Assembly: GCA_965247975.1 (NCBI GenBank)
Contig: OZ252050.1
Location: forward strand, 1,736,001-1,800,000
Origin: Taishania sp965247975
Lineage (GTDB): Bacteria > Bacteroidota > Bacteroidia > Flavobacteriales_D > Crocinitomicaceae
Direction: 5' to 3'
Length of the DNA: 64,000 nt
Under the pieces are notes generated by a model. That model was not told the origin of the DNA, searched no databases, and saw nothing but the letters and a program-made list of their open reading frames with translations. This document shows, in pieces, positions 10,401-19,567 of the stretch (position 1 is the first letter of the stretch; each line of letters begins with the position of its first letter). The translations under genes were made by a program, and so were the position numbers.

Positions 10401-11135
10401 GCGAACGAAACAGAAAAGTGTGCTTTACCTGAAACCCATTTCGATTTTCAAAGTGCGGTAGAGACACCGGGAAGTGGTCTTTCTTTGAATTCCGAATTTA
10501 GACATAGCGGTTTATTATCTCTTAAAATTAGTCCATTGAAATCCGCTGAAACAGTAAAAGAAATAAGATTTAACCAAAGTTGTTCATCTTTTAATCACGA
10601 TGATGATATTAATTTTAATGTTAGCAATCAAGGATTTAAGTTTGAAGATGAAGAAGACTGTGCATGTATAAAACCGTTTAGGCCTTCTCCTGGTAAATAT
10701 ATTGTTGGTGTATGGATTAAGAGTCAAAACAACCAAGATGCGAAAGTTCGGGTTTCTTCAGGCGGATCTATTTTGGGAGAATTTTACCCTTCAGGGGAAA
10801 TTCTGGATGGTTGGCAAAGATTAGAAGGTGTTTTTGAAATACCCCCAATAAACGCAGCTAGTATTGTTTTTACCTTGATAAATAATAATTCAAACGACTT
10901 TGTCTATTTTGACGACTTTAGAATTCATCCTTTTTTAGCAGGCATGCAGTCTGTTGTTTATGACCCTAAAACCTTACTACCTCTTGCTACTCATGACGGA
11001 TATAACTATACAACCTTCTACAATTATGATGAAAACTTTAACCTTGTTAGGATGAGAGTAGAAACAATAGAAGGAATAAAAACTGTTGTAGAAAGTGAGT
11101 TTGGGGGACAGAAATCATTTTTCCCTGGTAACTAA
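4482..11135 (+). CDS. Giant exported RHS-partner protein
   Basis: 2217 residues from the ATG at 4482, which gives a clear signal peptide (KKTISMVLIQALLLNVV, cleavage near AQA). An ATG at 4395 in the same frame lies inside the upstream gene and would hide that peptide. Near residue 126 the block GDFSYSIPLLDADGYPITLS and then ASWVGLGWNLNVGGISREMR is the hallmark N-terminal module of large Bacteroidota proteins that accompany RHS-repeat proteins. Residues ~1960-2150 resemble a carbohydrate-binding beta-sandwich (GWQRLEGVFEIP, FVYFDDFRIHPF). The C-terminus holds a YD-like repeat (GYNYTTFYNYDENFNLVRMR). It probably forms part of the beta-cage or its surface scaffold. Residue numbers are estimates. 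Confidence 0.8.
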   Translation: MRPLLKSNTIKKTISMVLIQALLLNVVIPSAQAIELFQTGITADTYPPIEQVSLKTQDEKNANILVEENEVSNIFERIYNNETYYDNILISEKSSGVSSLTSTGGQAETSGFSIGSTDGMVDKFTGDFSYSIPLLDADGYPITLSYNSNISMLNEASWVGLGWNLNVGGISREMRGIPDDFNGNDIVTREYSQNDGRSEGKKNGGYLSLGIGGDNIGASVGVSILSGKYMNSYLGFGKTFDLNLSLGARFSFQGSSGENDALYLAPSINWGMSKDSKNGIGSTFGLGLQVGTKGETNSKGIGASYQRSKNSRQGLMNQSFSLSVSYDSYKDKTKSYEGKDGNLRTLSDRRTNEFGASSTSQFTYGSSTATPRISISANTEGENFEQNYYTGVEFGLSDDVGMSVRVGYINQKFNSTSTIKFHSGNFIDQPAFGYFHSGKRKNYDGVYAPIMDFNRAIENEYSEEMITLPFSVQTHDVFYANASGLSGTFRPQRTDYGTYYDAQSENMYNNESKLLVDDDISAFSAGVVYKIPATIKLGVGYSTGTMKAEQISGNWANSNNLLEFELEAQSNKFDKTVYFRPLGSITPVNMQAWNLLDGIKENHFKIIKSGEIVEQTNNLLNLSGTSAQSITPSTLNTSNNETFSEFLFEPKTAEELASAGNDKISYYNLNNQLASDFRIAGARKANHISSINVVNPNGLRYEYGIPTYVISNQEVTFSIGEKFDMDWSGEYNAPSSLAPAIGPILEGGITTSLIEYAPTIDNSVSNSRGRSHLFDKTITPGYADAFLLTKMVSSDYVDRTNNGPSLDDIGNYYKFNYTRVYGGSEPYGSRFPISGFPGVQPKAFYSRGAVGTTWDDLANYSYTETEVWYTHSIETKNLVIEFIISPRKDAFSCDENGILDSDKPKMELDEIKVYNRSDFLNNSNPKVLQTVRFYYDYSLCQDYVANINSVNSGQKGKLTLNAIRTFNGESFENALNEILFEYATGSDGNPDFNYSNVDGWGEPKPNSMLKPNDIYPYANQDALDANSKAKAWKLVAINNPQGGRIEIDYESDTYAYVQDRRSQKMIDVYRMTDVFDFLKIRTNQSWNGVSRASGLPMDQKFQHDYGNIPSLGMQIGLTQINVNLIESKIFDKNPGSFYANQFGQFNINIVPNNVVIFKLDDEIESTISQSEADKLVTDLYFADPNNPSTLPLKHLFAKMYVKVKDGVYDLIPTMSEISADYNIDIFSGAFENQIQTTFKAIGSMPANPVTGKYEYGYVIVNPVHTGKRGNKNNDEKKKGSIAVHPMQLSALEYSRQALSDKVYGADPDSNGDLSIDRKVFFGDDIYEHMIQAGYCNDFDADGNGKSILRLNEPNFTKFGGGHRVREIRYYDNWQNISGEYTSQYSWEYNYSTLIGRDSYSTGVAAFEPMQIVDEDPFNEWITYTNIRKKFPDESKFIPGPIAYQLFPKPIVGYEEVDVVFLEAGDYGKSTTNYYTAKDFPTVFKKTTIDKTARVTENNFISGKVKEIFGFSQGYVVQTNDFHGKLRRAKITKKGNGPLDILVSESEYEYYDMGEKLNLVDRSGEASLFDAAIEYDIHADSKYATDENNFIQAGLNFTLSWTLPVLFVPNFSPIFSMASRESSFYSHALIKHINYSSVLKRVKTNYLGSINTTQVIAFDKFSGMSVAEELNDEFDDKLYQVSYPSHWKYKELRELNEIDGQVVSINLDANGKFIANPNISGNKLSPGDLVFMDGQNLHVAQTWPWPTDGSLFFTDLDGAVYVSANAGPKNVTIVKSNRNNRLTESMQSFTTKTNPIVNNKITCPTDNIYSATAITYRDRLNAICGRPCEHPEIANNNAISINSLYNPYNYGIRGDLVLDQQHAWQSERKEYGNSQNTTGHGIRFDGAFETFIPFYGINNQGVWNYMTSPFWRPLGRITTFDQYGNAVESKDQINVHSAVLMGYNSTTNLLPTASAVNAERSQIAFDGFEDYGYYANETEKCALPETHFDFQSAVETPGSGLSLNSEFRHSGLLSLKISPLKSAETVKEIRFNQSCSSFNHDDDINFNVSNQGFKFEDEEDCACIKPFRPSPGKYIVGVWIKSQNNQDAKVRVSSGGSILGEFYPSGEILDGWQRLEGVFEIPPINAASIVFTLINNNSNDFVYFDDFRIHPFLAGMQSVVYDPKTLLPLATHDGYNYTTFYNYDENFNLVRMRVETIEGIKTVVESEFGGQKSFFPGN

Positions 11136-11150
11136 TTAAACTACTTGATT

Positions 11151-14100
11151 ATGAAGACTCTGACTACATTGGTTGCATTTTTAGTTTTGGTTCAAAACCT
11201 CTTCGCCGGGATCGAACATTTTAGTGAACGGATTGAAGGAAGTTCCATTCCTGGTGAAAATGAAATATTTCTATATAATGCATTTGAATTATACGATGAC
11301 AAGTATTACGATATGAATATGGTCGTAAGTTGGCCTAATCAATTTACAAACTACAAAGTCAAAAACTGGGTAACTGTTGGTTTAAATAGGAAAGAATTAC
11401 AAACATCAACTTTTTCGGGCATTGTTCAACTTTCTATCACTTATGAAACATGGGATCAAGTTTCTTCGTCGTTTATTCCAAACAATGTTCTTCGTGATTT
11501 AGCGATTGAATACGACTCCAATGGCGAAATTCTGATTAATGATAAGTCAACTTTTAGTTTTCAGGGGGCGCATAAAATTAAAGTGGAGATAGTTGGATTA
11601 ACAAATGTCTCAGCGAAAGACATATTTATTGAGTCACATATCGAAGTTGAAAGATTTTATAATTTAACACAAACAAATATTTTAGGTTTAAGTGATTCTC
11701 CGCTACCAATTAATCAACCTTACAGTTCCTACGATAATGAATTCATTGATCTTCACTGGGATTTTGTTAAAGGTGCTGAGCGCTATGAGTTAGAATATGT
11801 TCACATTAATGATTACACTTTGACTCAGAATGTATACATACCAATGAGTGATATTCCGTTTAACTATTATTTGAACTCAACTCGGGTAGAAATAACTAAA
11901 AATCACTACAAAGTGCCAAATATTTTTGACCATGGCTATTTCATTTATAGAGTTCGCGCAGTTGGGGTTTCAGGAACTAACTTTGGATCTGAAGTGTATG
12001 GTGAATGGTCGGCTCCAGAAAGTGGATTAATTGGATTAAACCATGTTAACTATCAAAATGTAATATCAAATGTCATTGCAATTGAGCGAGAATATGGCTT
12101 CAATATCAATACAGGCTCAAGAATCAATTGGAGTCATCAAGTTGGTTTTTCTGAAAATGGGAAACGTTTCGAAGGCGTCTCTTTTTCTGATGGATTAGGA
12201 CGTGGTCGGCAATCAATTGGTATGAACTCAGTTACAAAACAAACTGTTTTTTCAAATGTGTATTTTGACATAATAGGACGTCCAGTTGTTTCAGACTTGC
12301 CTACACCAATCAATCTCGAGTTTCCAAGACACATACCAGATTTCAATAGAGCCGATGTTGATCTCTTTCCTACTTATAATTATTTGAGTTTTGACGACCC
12401 AGCAACCTCTGATGGTATTTGCGTTTTTGATCAATATGGCATGGTGAATACTTCAGGCGCCTCCAAGTACTATTCGCCAAACAACACAGATCAAGATGGG
12501 GCAAATGGTACCATTCCTAATGCAGAAAACTTTCCGTTTTCAAGAATAAATTACTTAAAAGACTTTACAGGAAGATTAGACAAAGTATCAAGTGCTGGCC
12601 CCACTTTAAGCTTGGGACAAGGTCGTGAAACGGGCTATGTATATGCAACCGCAACTCAAGCAGAGCTGAATGATTTGTTTGGAACCGAAGTCGGGCTGAA
12701 TACCCATTACCAAAAACTGGTGACAATTGACCCAAATGGACAGGCTTATGTACAATATACCGATATGGCAGGTCGCGTCGTTGCAAGTTACTTGATGGGC
12801 CCCGCTCCTACCAACCTTGATGGTATTTTTCCTGATCCTGAAGTAGAAGAAATAGTTATTATGGAAGATGGTTCAGGTCAAATACCCGACAATGGTACTC
12901 ATTCTGCAACATTGACTTATGTTCAATATTTTGCAGAAGCCGAAGAAGAATATGTAATCAATTATAATTTTACACCACAGCAATTTGAAAGTATTTGTTT
13001 AGTAGAACCTGTTTGTTTCGATTGTGTTTATAATTTAAAGTTAAAAATTGAAGAAAAATGTGGACAAATACTACACGAATCTGAGATTCCAATTAACGGA
13101 GAGGATTTATCGGCAGATTTAGATGCAATTTGCAACGGTGAACCTTTTGATCCAATTGAATTAATTTTGGACATTCCGCGGGGTGAATACACTTTTACAA
13201 AAACCCTTGAAGTAAATCAACAAGCAATAAATGAGTATTGGTGTGATTATTTGGATAATTTGACTGATGATTGTTTGACTCCAATGTCCATCATTTTTAA
13301 TGATTTATATAACCTTGAGACATTCCCAGAATGCGACGAGTATCCTGTTTCTCCAATTTATGGTGGCGCTGAGGGATGTGAACTCAATGAATTACTCATG
13401 GCTTCGGATATTACTCCTGGTGGTCAATATGCAATGTACTCTGTGAATGGCGGCGTTTATACATGTAATGATCCTGTTTCAATTTTTTTCGGACCAAATC
13501 CAACTTATCAAACCTTTGATTTCGGATCAATTACAGTGTTGGATCCAGCCAATCCATCAAATACTATTTCGCCAGCCGATTTAAGTGTCGAAGACTATAT
13601 TTTGTTGTTTGACCCATCTTGGGCAACATTTCTAATTGAAAACGAACCTAATGCCCATCCTGAGAGTTGTATGCTTGGATTTTGTGATGCAAATGCTGAT
13701 TCGTATGCCTATGACCAAGCAATTCAAAATACATATACTTTTGATTTAGCAGCCAATTATGACCCGGTTACAGAAATTGGCGGATATTTTTTACCTTTCA
13801 ATTTTACTTCTATTCCTGATTATGGTGGGGTTGATCTCACGTTTGGAATTAATTATGGAAATTGTGATGTAAATCTTGATCCATTTTTCGTCTTGAATCC
13901 AACATACGCTGCTGGAATGATGAACGACATGAATCAATTTTATGAATTTGAAGTTGTAGACGGCTGTGTTTTTTTAAATATTTGGCAATTTGCAGCATTG
14001 CAGGCATACTATGAAATGAATCCTGATGAGGCCGAAGATATTGTTACACTTACTTGTAATGATTTTAAAAATTTAATTCGAAAAATTCCTTGTTATGATG

Positions 14101-17100
14101 ACTTGATTTGGATAAAATACCGTGAATTATACCTTGATTTAAAAAGTCAGTACGTACAACAGGCAATGGAGGCTTATGCTGCAGCAAATTGTCCATCAAT
14201 GCCTGAAATTGGAACTGGAAACGGTCCTTATGCTGGAAGTTATCCGCGATTTCCGAGTTTGGATTTTATTGATAACACGCTTAATAATGGTTTAACAGAG
14301 GCTGGATATACTGGTCCGGCAATTGATTTTTCAAATCCTTCTAATACCCCAGCTAATAATCCGATTAGTGATCTCGTTAACGGTCAAATACAAAATGGTT
14401 GTGAAAGCGCATGTGCCGAATTTGTGGATGAATGGATGGATCAATTATCTGGGTGCAACATTACGTCTAATTTAGCACAAATTGAACAATCCTTGTTATT
14501 GTTATGTTCGAATGGATGTGATGAAAACCATCCAAGCGGAGCATCAACGCCTAATCCGAATAGCGTTTATATAGATCAAAATTTGAATATTCCACCAGGA
14601 AATCCCATCGCAATAAATCCAACAATTGAGGATATATTAAGTTTTTATGGTTACAACCAAAGCATGTACTGCACAAGTTTACTGTTTGAACAACCTCTGC
14701 CTTATGACTATACAGTTCAGTTGTCGAACATGGGAATAATTCCTCTTGATCATTGTGTTTGTGACAAAGTTTTTAGTGCAATTGAATCAGTAAGTGGCTC
14801 TGGATTCACATATCCTGAAGAGCTTTTTGAAGAAAACACTGGAGTGAGCATGGATGATATTAATTATCTTAAATGCGCATGTGAAGAAACAATGCCTCTA
14901 AATGATGTGTGGTCTCCAAATTATGTTTGGCCTGCTAGCTCAATCAGTGCTCTAACTGCTACAGGAATTCAAGTGTATTCTTCTCTTGGGTGTGCTGAAA
15001 CAAATGGGTGTGCAAGTTGGGCTATGATAAGTGATGCGTTGACTGATTTGTTGGCCAATTTTGGTTTTACAACTGCGCCAACTCTCAAAGAAAATTATGA
15101 GTTGTTTATGCAAGTTTCGACATCAGAAGTTATCCTTAAAAATTTCTTAAACTATGAACTTGGTTTTTCTTTGCAAGAACAGGATTACATCGATTTCATA
15201 GGCGGAAGTCTTGCAACACCTGACGATCCATATTGTAAAGTTAATCCCCTATTTGAAGAAATATCCGCTTTGCTTAAACTAATCCTTTTTAAAGGACAAT
15301 TAATTTCAGCAAATCAAGTGAATTTATTGACGGATAACATTGTGTATAAGCATAGCGATCTTGCCGAGGAAGGAATTGGACAGTTTTTCTCTTCATCAAT
15401 TAATGGTGATGAACTTTCTTTAACTTTTTCAGATAACCTAACCAATTCTTGTAGCATTAATTTGTTGTTGAACGAGGATTCAGAATTCAATTTTTCAGAT
15501 ATTATTTCGTTTGAAGCTTTTTATCCTACAACAACTAATTGTACTGGAAATAGCACTTTTGATGTATTGGTTAATTATTACTCGTGCGGAACTTTGAAAA
15601 ATGGTTTGATTAGTGGAACAACGGACTGCTTCGATGTAAACCTATGCGTTTGTGGTCCAGGTGAGCTGCTTTGCAACATTCCTGCAGAAACCGTCGAGCC
15701 TCCTTGTTACGAAGAAAGATTGGAGGAGTTATACAATATGACATTCGATATCTATGATGATCAATTTGCAGAACAATATGATTTGTTTAGTGAACAATAT
15801 AATACGCAATGTTCACTAGCCTTTGGTACAGAAGATTTTTCTTATATCGGGCCATTACGTATCTACCAACATACGTTATTTTATTACGACCAAGCAGGCA
15901 ACTTAGTTAAAACAGTTGCTCCTCTTGGAGTTCAACAACATACTTTTACGGATGAAAACATTGCCGTATCTAGAAACTCCGTAGATGGTCCAAACACCGC
16001 GGTAGCTCCCCTGATACCAGATCACACTTACAAAACTGAATACGTATACAATTCATACGATCAGCTTGTTTCTACCACAAATCCCGATCAAGATGGGGAA
16101 ACGAAATTTTTCTACGACCGATATGGACGTATCGCAGCATCACAAAATCCTGTCCAAGCGCAACAAAATAAATATAGTTATACCTTTTATGATCCGATTG
16201 GTCGACCGATCATGGTGGGACAGACAAGCACAACCGTGCCACTTACAGAAACCATCTTGAAAACTGATGATTTGGGTGTTGGGTTTCAGAATTGGGCTAA
16301 CAGTGGTACACAGTCAGAGATTACTTTAACAGTTTATGATCAATCACTTAGTTCTGCATTTTCGGCACTATTTGCAAATGGTCAACAAGAAAATTTAAGA
16401 CTACGCGTTGCAAGTGTCTTTTATTTTCCGAGTGAAGGTAACTTTGCCAATTACGAATCAGCGATTCATTATTCCTATGACATCCACGGAAATGTCAAAG
16501 AACAAATTCAAGACGTTCCAATGATGAATGCCGTGGCACAGCAGCATAAGTCAACACAGTATAATTACGAACTATTGAGTGGAAACGTCAAAGAAGTTCT
16601 ATTCCAAGAAGACAAACCGGATAAAATGATACATGTGTATCACTACGATGAGTTGAATAGGTTGACCGAAGCCGAAACGAGTACAGACGATGTGCATTAT
16701 TCACGTGAAGCCCATTACCGTTATTACGATTACGGACCATTAGCTCGTGTTGAATATGGGGAATATCAAGTGCAAGGGCAAGATTTTGCTTATACAATCA
16801 ATGGCTGGTTAAAAGGAATGAATAGTTCTTTGCTTGATGAAAATGAAGACATTGGAAAGGATGGTGTACTTAATTATTTGAATAACAATGTAAACGTACA
16901 TAATGCATTTGCGAAAGATGTGACCGCATTTACACTCGGATATTTCCAAGGAGATTATTCACCAATAAATGGAAATAGTTTTGAAATTAGTTATGGTGCA
17001 CCAGGATCAGTTTTTAACCTTTATGCGCGAAATTTATACAACGGTAATATACGAAGTTTAGTCACATCCATCTATGGAATGGGAGATGTACCTGGAGGGT

Positions 17101-18347
17101 TCGAAACTATTGCTAAAGGTTTTCATTACGATCAACTGAATCGATTAACAGAAATGCGAGCTTTTACGGATGATATTGGCACTGCAACGGGTCCTACAGC
17201 TTCAATTTTAAATATTTTCGCAAATAATTATTCATACGATAAAAATGGTAATTTAAAGACTTTGCAGAGATATGATGGCGGAGGAGCTTTGTTTGATGAT
17301 TTTGAGTATGCTTATGATGAGCCACGAAATAGTGGAGACAACAATATCTTGACATCTGTAGAGGATAATGTTCTATTAAGCAATCTGGTAGCTGACGATA
17401 TAGAAGGAGGAATGGATTCGGATAATTATGTCTATGACGATTTAGGACAACTCATCGAAGACAAAGACGAAGAAATTACGTTAACGTGGCGTACTGGAGA
17501 TAAAAAATTAAGTTCGATTAGCGAAATCCTAGGAGTACCAACCACTAAACCAAGAATTGATTTTGTATATAATCCTTTCGGGCAGCGTGTTTTGAAAATT
17601 GTAAAACCAAGAGACGGTAGTGGGAATCAGCTCATTTTGGACCCCGATCAATGGAAATATACATACTACGCATACGATGCCAATGGCCAAGTGATGGCGG
17701 TGTATGATGCAACAATTAGCGGCGAACAGAATAAAGCTACACTTGCTGAGCAGCATATTTACGGAGCTTCGCGTCTCGGTATGATTAAGCCTGCGCTAGT
17801 TCTATTTGAAAATGGCGATTTCATGGATCCACCAGCAGATGTGCTTTCGCATACCTTAGGAGAAAAGTTCTATGAACTAGGTAATTATTTAGGAAATGTA
17901 GAAGCGGTAATAACAGATAGGAAGACTCCGGACTTAAATGCTGGACCAGGTTTAGCACTCTTTGTTGCAACTGTAATTAGCACTTCAGATTACTACCCGT
18001 TCGGCATGCAGATACCTAACCCCAACAATATCAACGGAGATTACCGCTATGCCTACAACGGCATGGAGCTTGATAATGAGGTTTCGGGAACAGGCAATAG
18101 CTACACAACCGAGTTTAGACAATACGACCCGAGGCTAGGTAGGTGGAAAAGTTTAGACCCAATGAAGCAAATGTTTCCGAGTATGTCGCCTTATACTGGT
18201 TTTGGCAATAATCCAATCGTTTATGTTGATCCTAAAGGCGATGTCATCATTTTTGGCGTCCCATGGGGTGAAACAACTTATGATCATGAAGTTAAGTACA
18301 TTAAACGACAGCTATTAATAAAGAGTATTTTGGGGGGAGAAAGGTAA
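11151..18347 (+). CDS. RHS-repeat protein with C-terminal core domain
   Basis: 2398 residues from ATG 11151, which exposes a signal peptide (MKTLTTLVAFLVLVQNLFAG); the in-frame TTG two codons earlier is less likely. Near residue 342 a DGLGR block followed by IIGRPVVSDLPTP matches the DUF6443-type N-terminal module. YD repeats run from about 1570 (YYDQAGNLVKTVAPLG) to about 2250. The RHS core begins near 2280 (YYPFGMQIP) and continues through YDPRLGRWKSLDP and NNPIVYVDPKGD. Such proteins form a beta-cage around a C-terminal toxin. Here the frame ends only 36 residues after DPKGD, just past a G6 tract, and the toxin-like domain continues in the -1 frame (next entry). The core differs from those of the downstream orphan cassettes. 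Confidence 0.88.
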   Translation: MKTLTTLVAFLVLVQNLFAGIEHFSERIEGSSIPGENEIFLYNAFELYDDKYYDMNMVVSWPNQFTNYKVKNWVTVGLNRKELQTSTFSGIVQLSITYETWDQVSSSFIPNNVLRDLAIEYDSNGEILINDKSTFSFQGAHKIKVEIVGLTNVSAKDIFIESHIEVERFYNLTQTNILGLSDSPLPINQPYSSYDNEFIDLHWDFVKGAERYELEYVHINDYTLTQNVYIPMSDIPFNYYLNSTRVEITKNHYKVPNIFDHGYFIYRVRAVGVSGTNFGSEVYGEWSAPESGLIGLNHVNYQNVISNVIAIEREYGFNINTGSRINWSHQVGFSENGKRFEGVSFSDGLGRGRQSIGMNSVTKQTVFSNVYFDIIGRPVVSDLPTPINLEFPRHIPDFNRADVDLFPTYNYLSFDDPATSDGICVFDQYGMVNTSGASKYYSPNNTDQDGANGTIPNAENFPFSRINYLKDFTGRLDKVSSAGPTLSLGQGRETGYVYATATQAELNDLFGTEVGLNTHYQKLVTIDPNGQAYVQYTDMAGRVVASYLMGPAPTNLDGIFPDPEVEEIVIMEDGSGQIPDNGTHSATLTYVQYFAEAEEEYVINYNFTPQQFESICLVEPVCFDCVYNLKLKIEEKCGQILHESEIPINGEDLSADLDAICNGEPFDPIELILDIPRGEYTFTKTLEVNQQAINEYWCDYLDNLTDDCLTPMSIIFNDLYNLETFPECDEYPVSPIYGGAEGCELNELLMASDITPGGQYAMYSVNGGVYTCNDPVSIFFGPNPTYQTFDFGSITVLDPANPSNTISPADLSVEDYILLFDPSWATFLIENEPNAHPESCMLGFCDANADSYAYDQAIQNTYTFDLAANYDPVTEIGGYFLPFNFTSIPDYGGVDLTFGINYGNCDVNLDPFFVLNPTYAAGMMNDMNQFYEFEVVDGCVFLNIWQFAALQAYYEMNPDEAEDIVTLTCNDFKNLIRKIPCYDDLIWIKYRELYLDLKSQYVQQAMEAYAAANCPSMPEIGTGNGPYAGSYPRFPSLDFIDNTLNNGLTEAGYTGPAIDFSNPSNTPANNPISDLVNGQIQNGCESACAEFVDEWMDQLSGCNITSNLAQIEQSLLLLCSNGCDENHPSGASTPNPNSVYIDQNLNIPPGNPIAINPTIEDILSFYGYNQSMYCTSLLFEQPLPYDYTVQLSNMGIIPLDHCVCDKVFSAIESVSGSGFTYPEELFEENTGVSMDDINYLKCACEETMPLNDVWSPNYVWPASSISALTATGIQVYSSLGCAETNGCASWAMISDALTDLLANFGFTTAPTLKENYELFMQVSTSEVILKNFLNYELGFSLQEQDYIDFIGGSLATPDDPYCKVNPLFEEISALLKLILFKGQLISANQVNLLTDNIVYKHSDLAEEGIGQFFSSSINGDELSLTFSDNLTNSCSINLLLNEDSEFNFSDIISFEAFYPTTTNCTGNSTFDVLVNYYSCGTLKNGLISGTTDCFDVNLCVCGPGELLCNIPAETVEPPCYEERLEELYNMTFDIYDDQFAEQYDLFSEQYNTQCSLAFGTEDFSYIGPLRIYQHTLFYYDQAGNLVKTVAPLGVQQHTFTDENIAVSRNSVDGPNTAVAPLIPDHTYKTEYVYNSYDQLVSTTNPDQDGETKFFYDRYGRIAASQNPVQAQQNKYSYTFYDPIGRPIMVGQTSTTVPLTETILKTDDLGVGFQNWANSGTQSEITLTVYDQSLSSAFSALFANGQQENLRLRVASVFYFPSEGNFANYESAIHYSYDIHGNVKEQIQDVPMMNAVAQQHKSTQYNYELLSGNVKEVLFQEDKPDKMIHVYHYDELNRLTEAETSTDDVHYSREAHYRYYDYGPLARVEYGEYQVQGQDFAYTINGWLKGMNSSLLDENEDIGKDGVLNYLNNNVNVHNAFAKDVTAFTLGYFQGDYSPINGNSFEISYGAPGSVFNLYARNLYNGNIRSLVTSIYGMGDVPGGFETIAKGFHYDQLNRLTEMRAFTDDIGTATGPTASILNIFANNYSYDKNGNLKTLQRYDGGGALFDDFEYAYDEPRNSGDNNILTSVEDNVLLSNLVADDIEGGMDSDNYVYDDLGQLIEDKDEEITLTWRTGDKKLSSISEILGVPTTKPRIDFVYNPFGQRVLKIVKPRDGSGNQLILDPDQWKYTYYAYDANGQVMAVYDATISGEQNKATLAEQHIYGASRLGMIKPALVLFENGDFMDPPADVLSHTLGEKFYELGNYLGNVEAVITDRKTPDLNAGPGLALFVATVISTSDYYPFGMQIPNPNNINGDYRYAYNGMELDNEVSGTGNSYTTEFRQYDPRLGRWKSLDPMKQMFPSMSPYTGFGNNPIVYVDPKGDVIIFGVPWGETTYDHEVKYIKRQLLIKSILGGER
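18332..18337 (+). other. G6 tract at RHS core/toxin junction, possible frameshift site
   Basis: The run sits in the heptamer G GGG GGA, which fits the X XXY YYZ pattern in the RHS frame (TTG GGG GGA). The frame used by the metallopeptidase ORF is open from 18305 through the tract. One backward slip, or one extra G, would therefore join the RHS core to the peptidase domain without a stop. Ribosomal slippage, slipped-strand phase variation, a fixed mutation or a sequencing indel could each explain it. Confidence 0.55.
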
Positions 18348-18352
18348 GAGAA

Positions 18353-19033
18353 ATGATAAAATTCATTAAAGAAACTGATAAGGTCTGGTATATTTATGTC
18401 GGGTTCGGTGGTAAAGGCGAAATAATAGTATTTGAGAAGGATGAAAATGGTAATGAAACGGATAAAATAGAAAGTAGGGGGACTTATCAATTTTATGGTT
18501 GGAATATAACCAAAAAAGCGGATGCTGAAATTGTTAATATTACAGTTCGAGACTGTATGAAGGAATATGAATGGGGTAATACAATTTTTAATTCATATGA
18601 AGAAGCGTTAGAGGATGCAGAACGGTTTGCAGAAAATCTTTTGGTTGGTGATGATGATAAAAACGGGGTTGGGGCTGATGCAATGACTGAATTTATTTGG
18701 GACGAAATCTTCTTTGAAAATTCCGATAATGAATTCGTTGAAATTGAAGGAGGGTGGACACATAAAAGAAAACAACTTTTTTGGCATGAGCTATATCATG
18801 CTTACCGAATTATGAAAGGACAAATTGTAGATCAAAGAACAGAAGAAGTTAATGCGACAAATTTTACAAATAAGTTGTTTGTTTTTGATAGAAATCGTAA
18901 ATTCTATTGGGATGGAAATTCTACATTATGGAATACTCGAGGAGGAACTGATAAACAAATAGAGACAGAATCTAAGGAATATAATTTACCACAAGAAAAA
19001 CAAAAATCTGAGTGCGATGATGGCAAAAATTAA
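18353..19033 (+). CDS. Zinc-metallopeptidase toxin domain, detached from RHS
   Basis: 226 residues from ATG 18353, six bases after the RHS stop. HELYHAYR at residues 145-152 is an HExxH zinc-binding motif, and the following REEVNA-like stretch (TEEVNATNFTNKLFV) may supply the third ligand Glu. The layout resembles the M91/NleD-like effector peptidases seen as RHS C-terminal toxins, though family assignment is tentative. There is no signal peptide, so as a separate protein it would stay in the cytoplasm. The coding frame extends upstream without a stop to 18305, past the G6 tract, so the natural product is probably the fused RHS-peptidase protein. Its stop overlaps the start of the next gene. 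Confidence 0.75.
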   Translation: MIKFIKETDKVWYIYVGFGGKGEIIVFEKDENGNETDKIESRGTYQFYGWNITKKADAEIVNITVRDCMKEYEWGNTIFNSYEEALEDAERFAENLLVGDDDKNGVGADAMTEFIWDEIFFENSDNEFVEIEGGWTHKRKQLFWHELYHAYRIMKGQIVDQRTEEVNATNFTNKLFVFDRNRKFYWDGNSTLWNTRGGTDKQIETESKEYNLPQEKQKSECDDGKN

Positions 19034-19550
19034 AGTCTTTTATATCACGTTTTGTACAATAAATTGTTTTTATGGACAACAAAATGAATTAACTCACTTG
19101 TATATTGAATGTTTGCCAAAAAATCATTTGTCATTTCTCATACGAGGGACTGGTAAATCAACTGATATAAATTTCATCGTTCCACGAGAAACTAAACTTT
19201 GCACTTTTGAATTCCAAAAACGAAAAAGATTTATTAATAGCTGCCCTCAGATTAAATATAAAGTAAAAAGAAAGGCTATATCAGTCAATATTGAACTTAA
19301 AAATTCATTTGAGCGATTAGTAGATACCTTGATAGTTACAAGCAAAAGAGATACTGTTGAATGGATTCTTGACTATCAAAAATGTAATCGTACAATTTAT
19401 GTCAATTCAGTTGAGGATGTAAATTCACCTAGCAATGAATATCAAGTAAATGATTTGGAAAGAGCATACTTCATAATTCAACAACATCCAGACCGAATTT
19501 ATTACTCCGTCAATAAAAAAATGATTTCATACTTTTTTAGGGTTCTGTAG
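19017..19550 (+). CDS. Putative exported immunity protein of the RHS metallopeptidase
   Basis: 177 residues, with two candidate starts in tandem (19017, 19020), overlapping the peptidase gene by 17 or 14 nt. The N-terminus is a signal peptide (IKVFYITFCTINCFYGQQ), so the product should be periplasmic or outer-membrane facing. The mature part is basic and beta-rich and matches no family I know. Position immediately after a polymorphic toxin domain, translational overlap and export fit an immunity protein that blocks the peptidase in the periplasm. This is inferred from context, not from sequence similarity. Confidence 0.6.
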   Translation: MMAKIKVFYITFCTINCFYGQQNELTHLYIECLPKNHLSFLIRGTGKSTDINFIVPRETKLCTFEFQKRKRFINSCPQIKYKVKRKAISVNIELKNSFERLVDTLIVTSKRDTVEWILDYQKCNRTIYVNSVEDVNSPSNEYQVNDLERAYFIIQQHPDRIYYSVNKKMISYFFRVL

Positions 19551-19567
19551 TTTAAATCGGTAATCAT

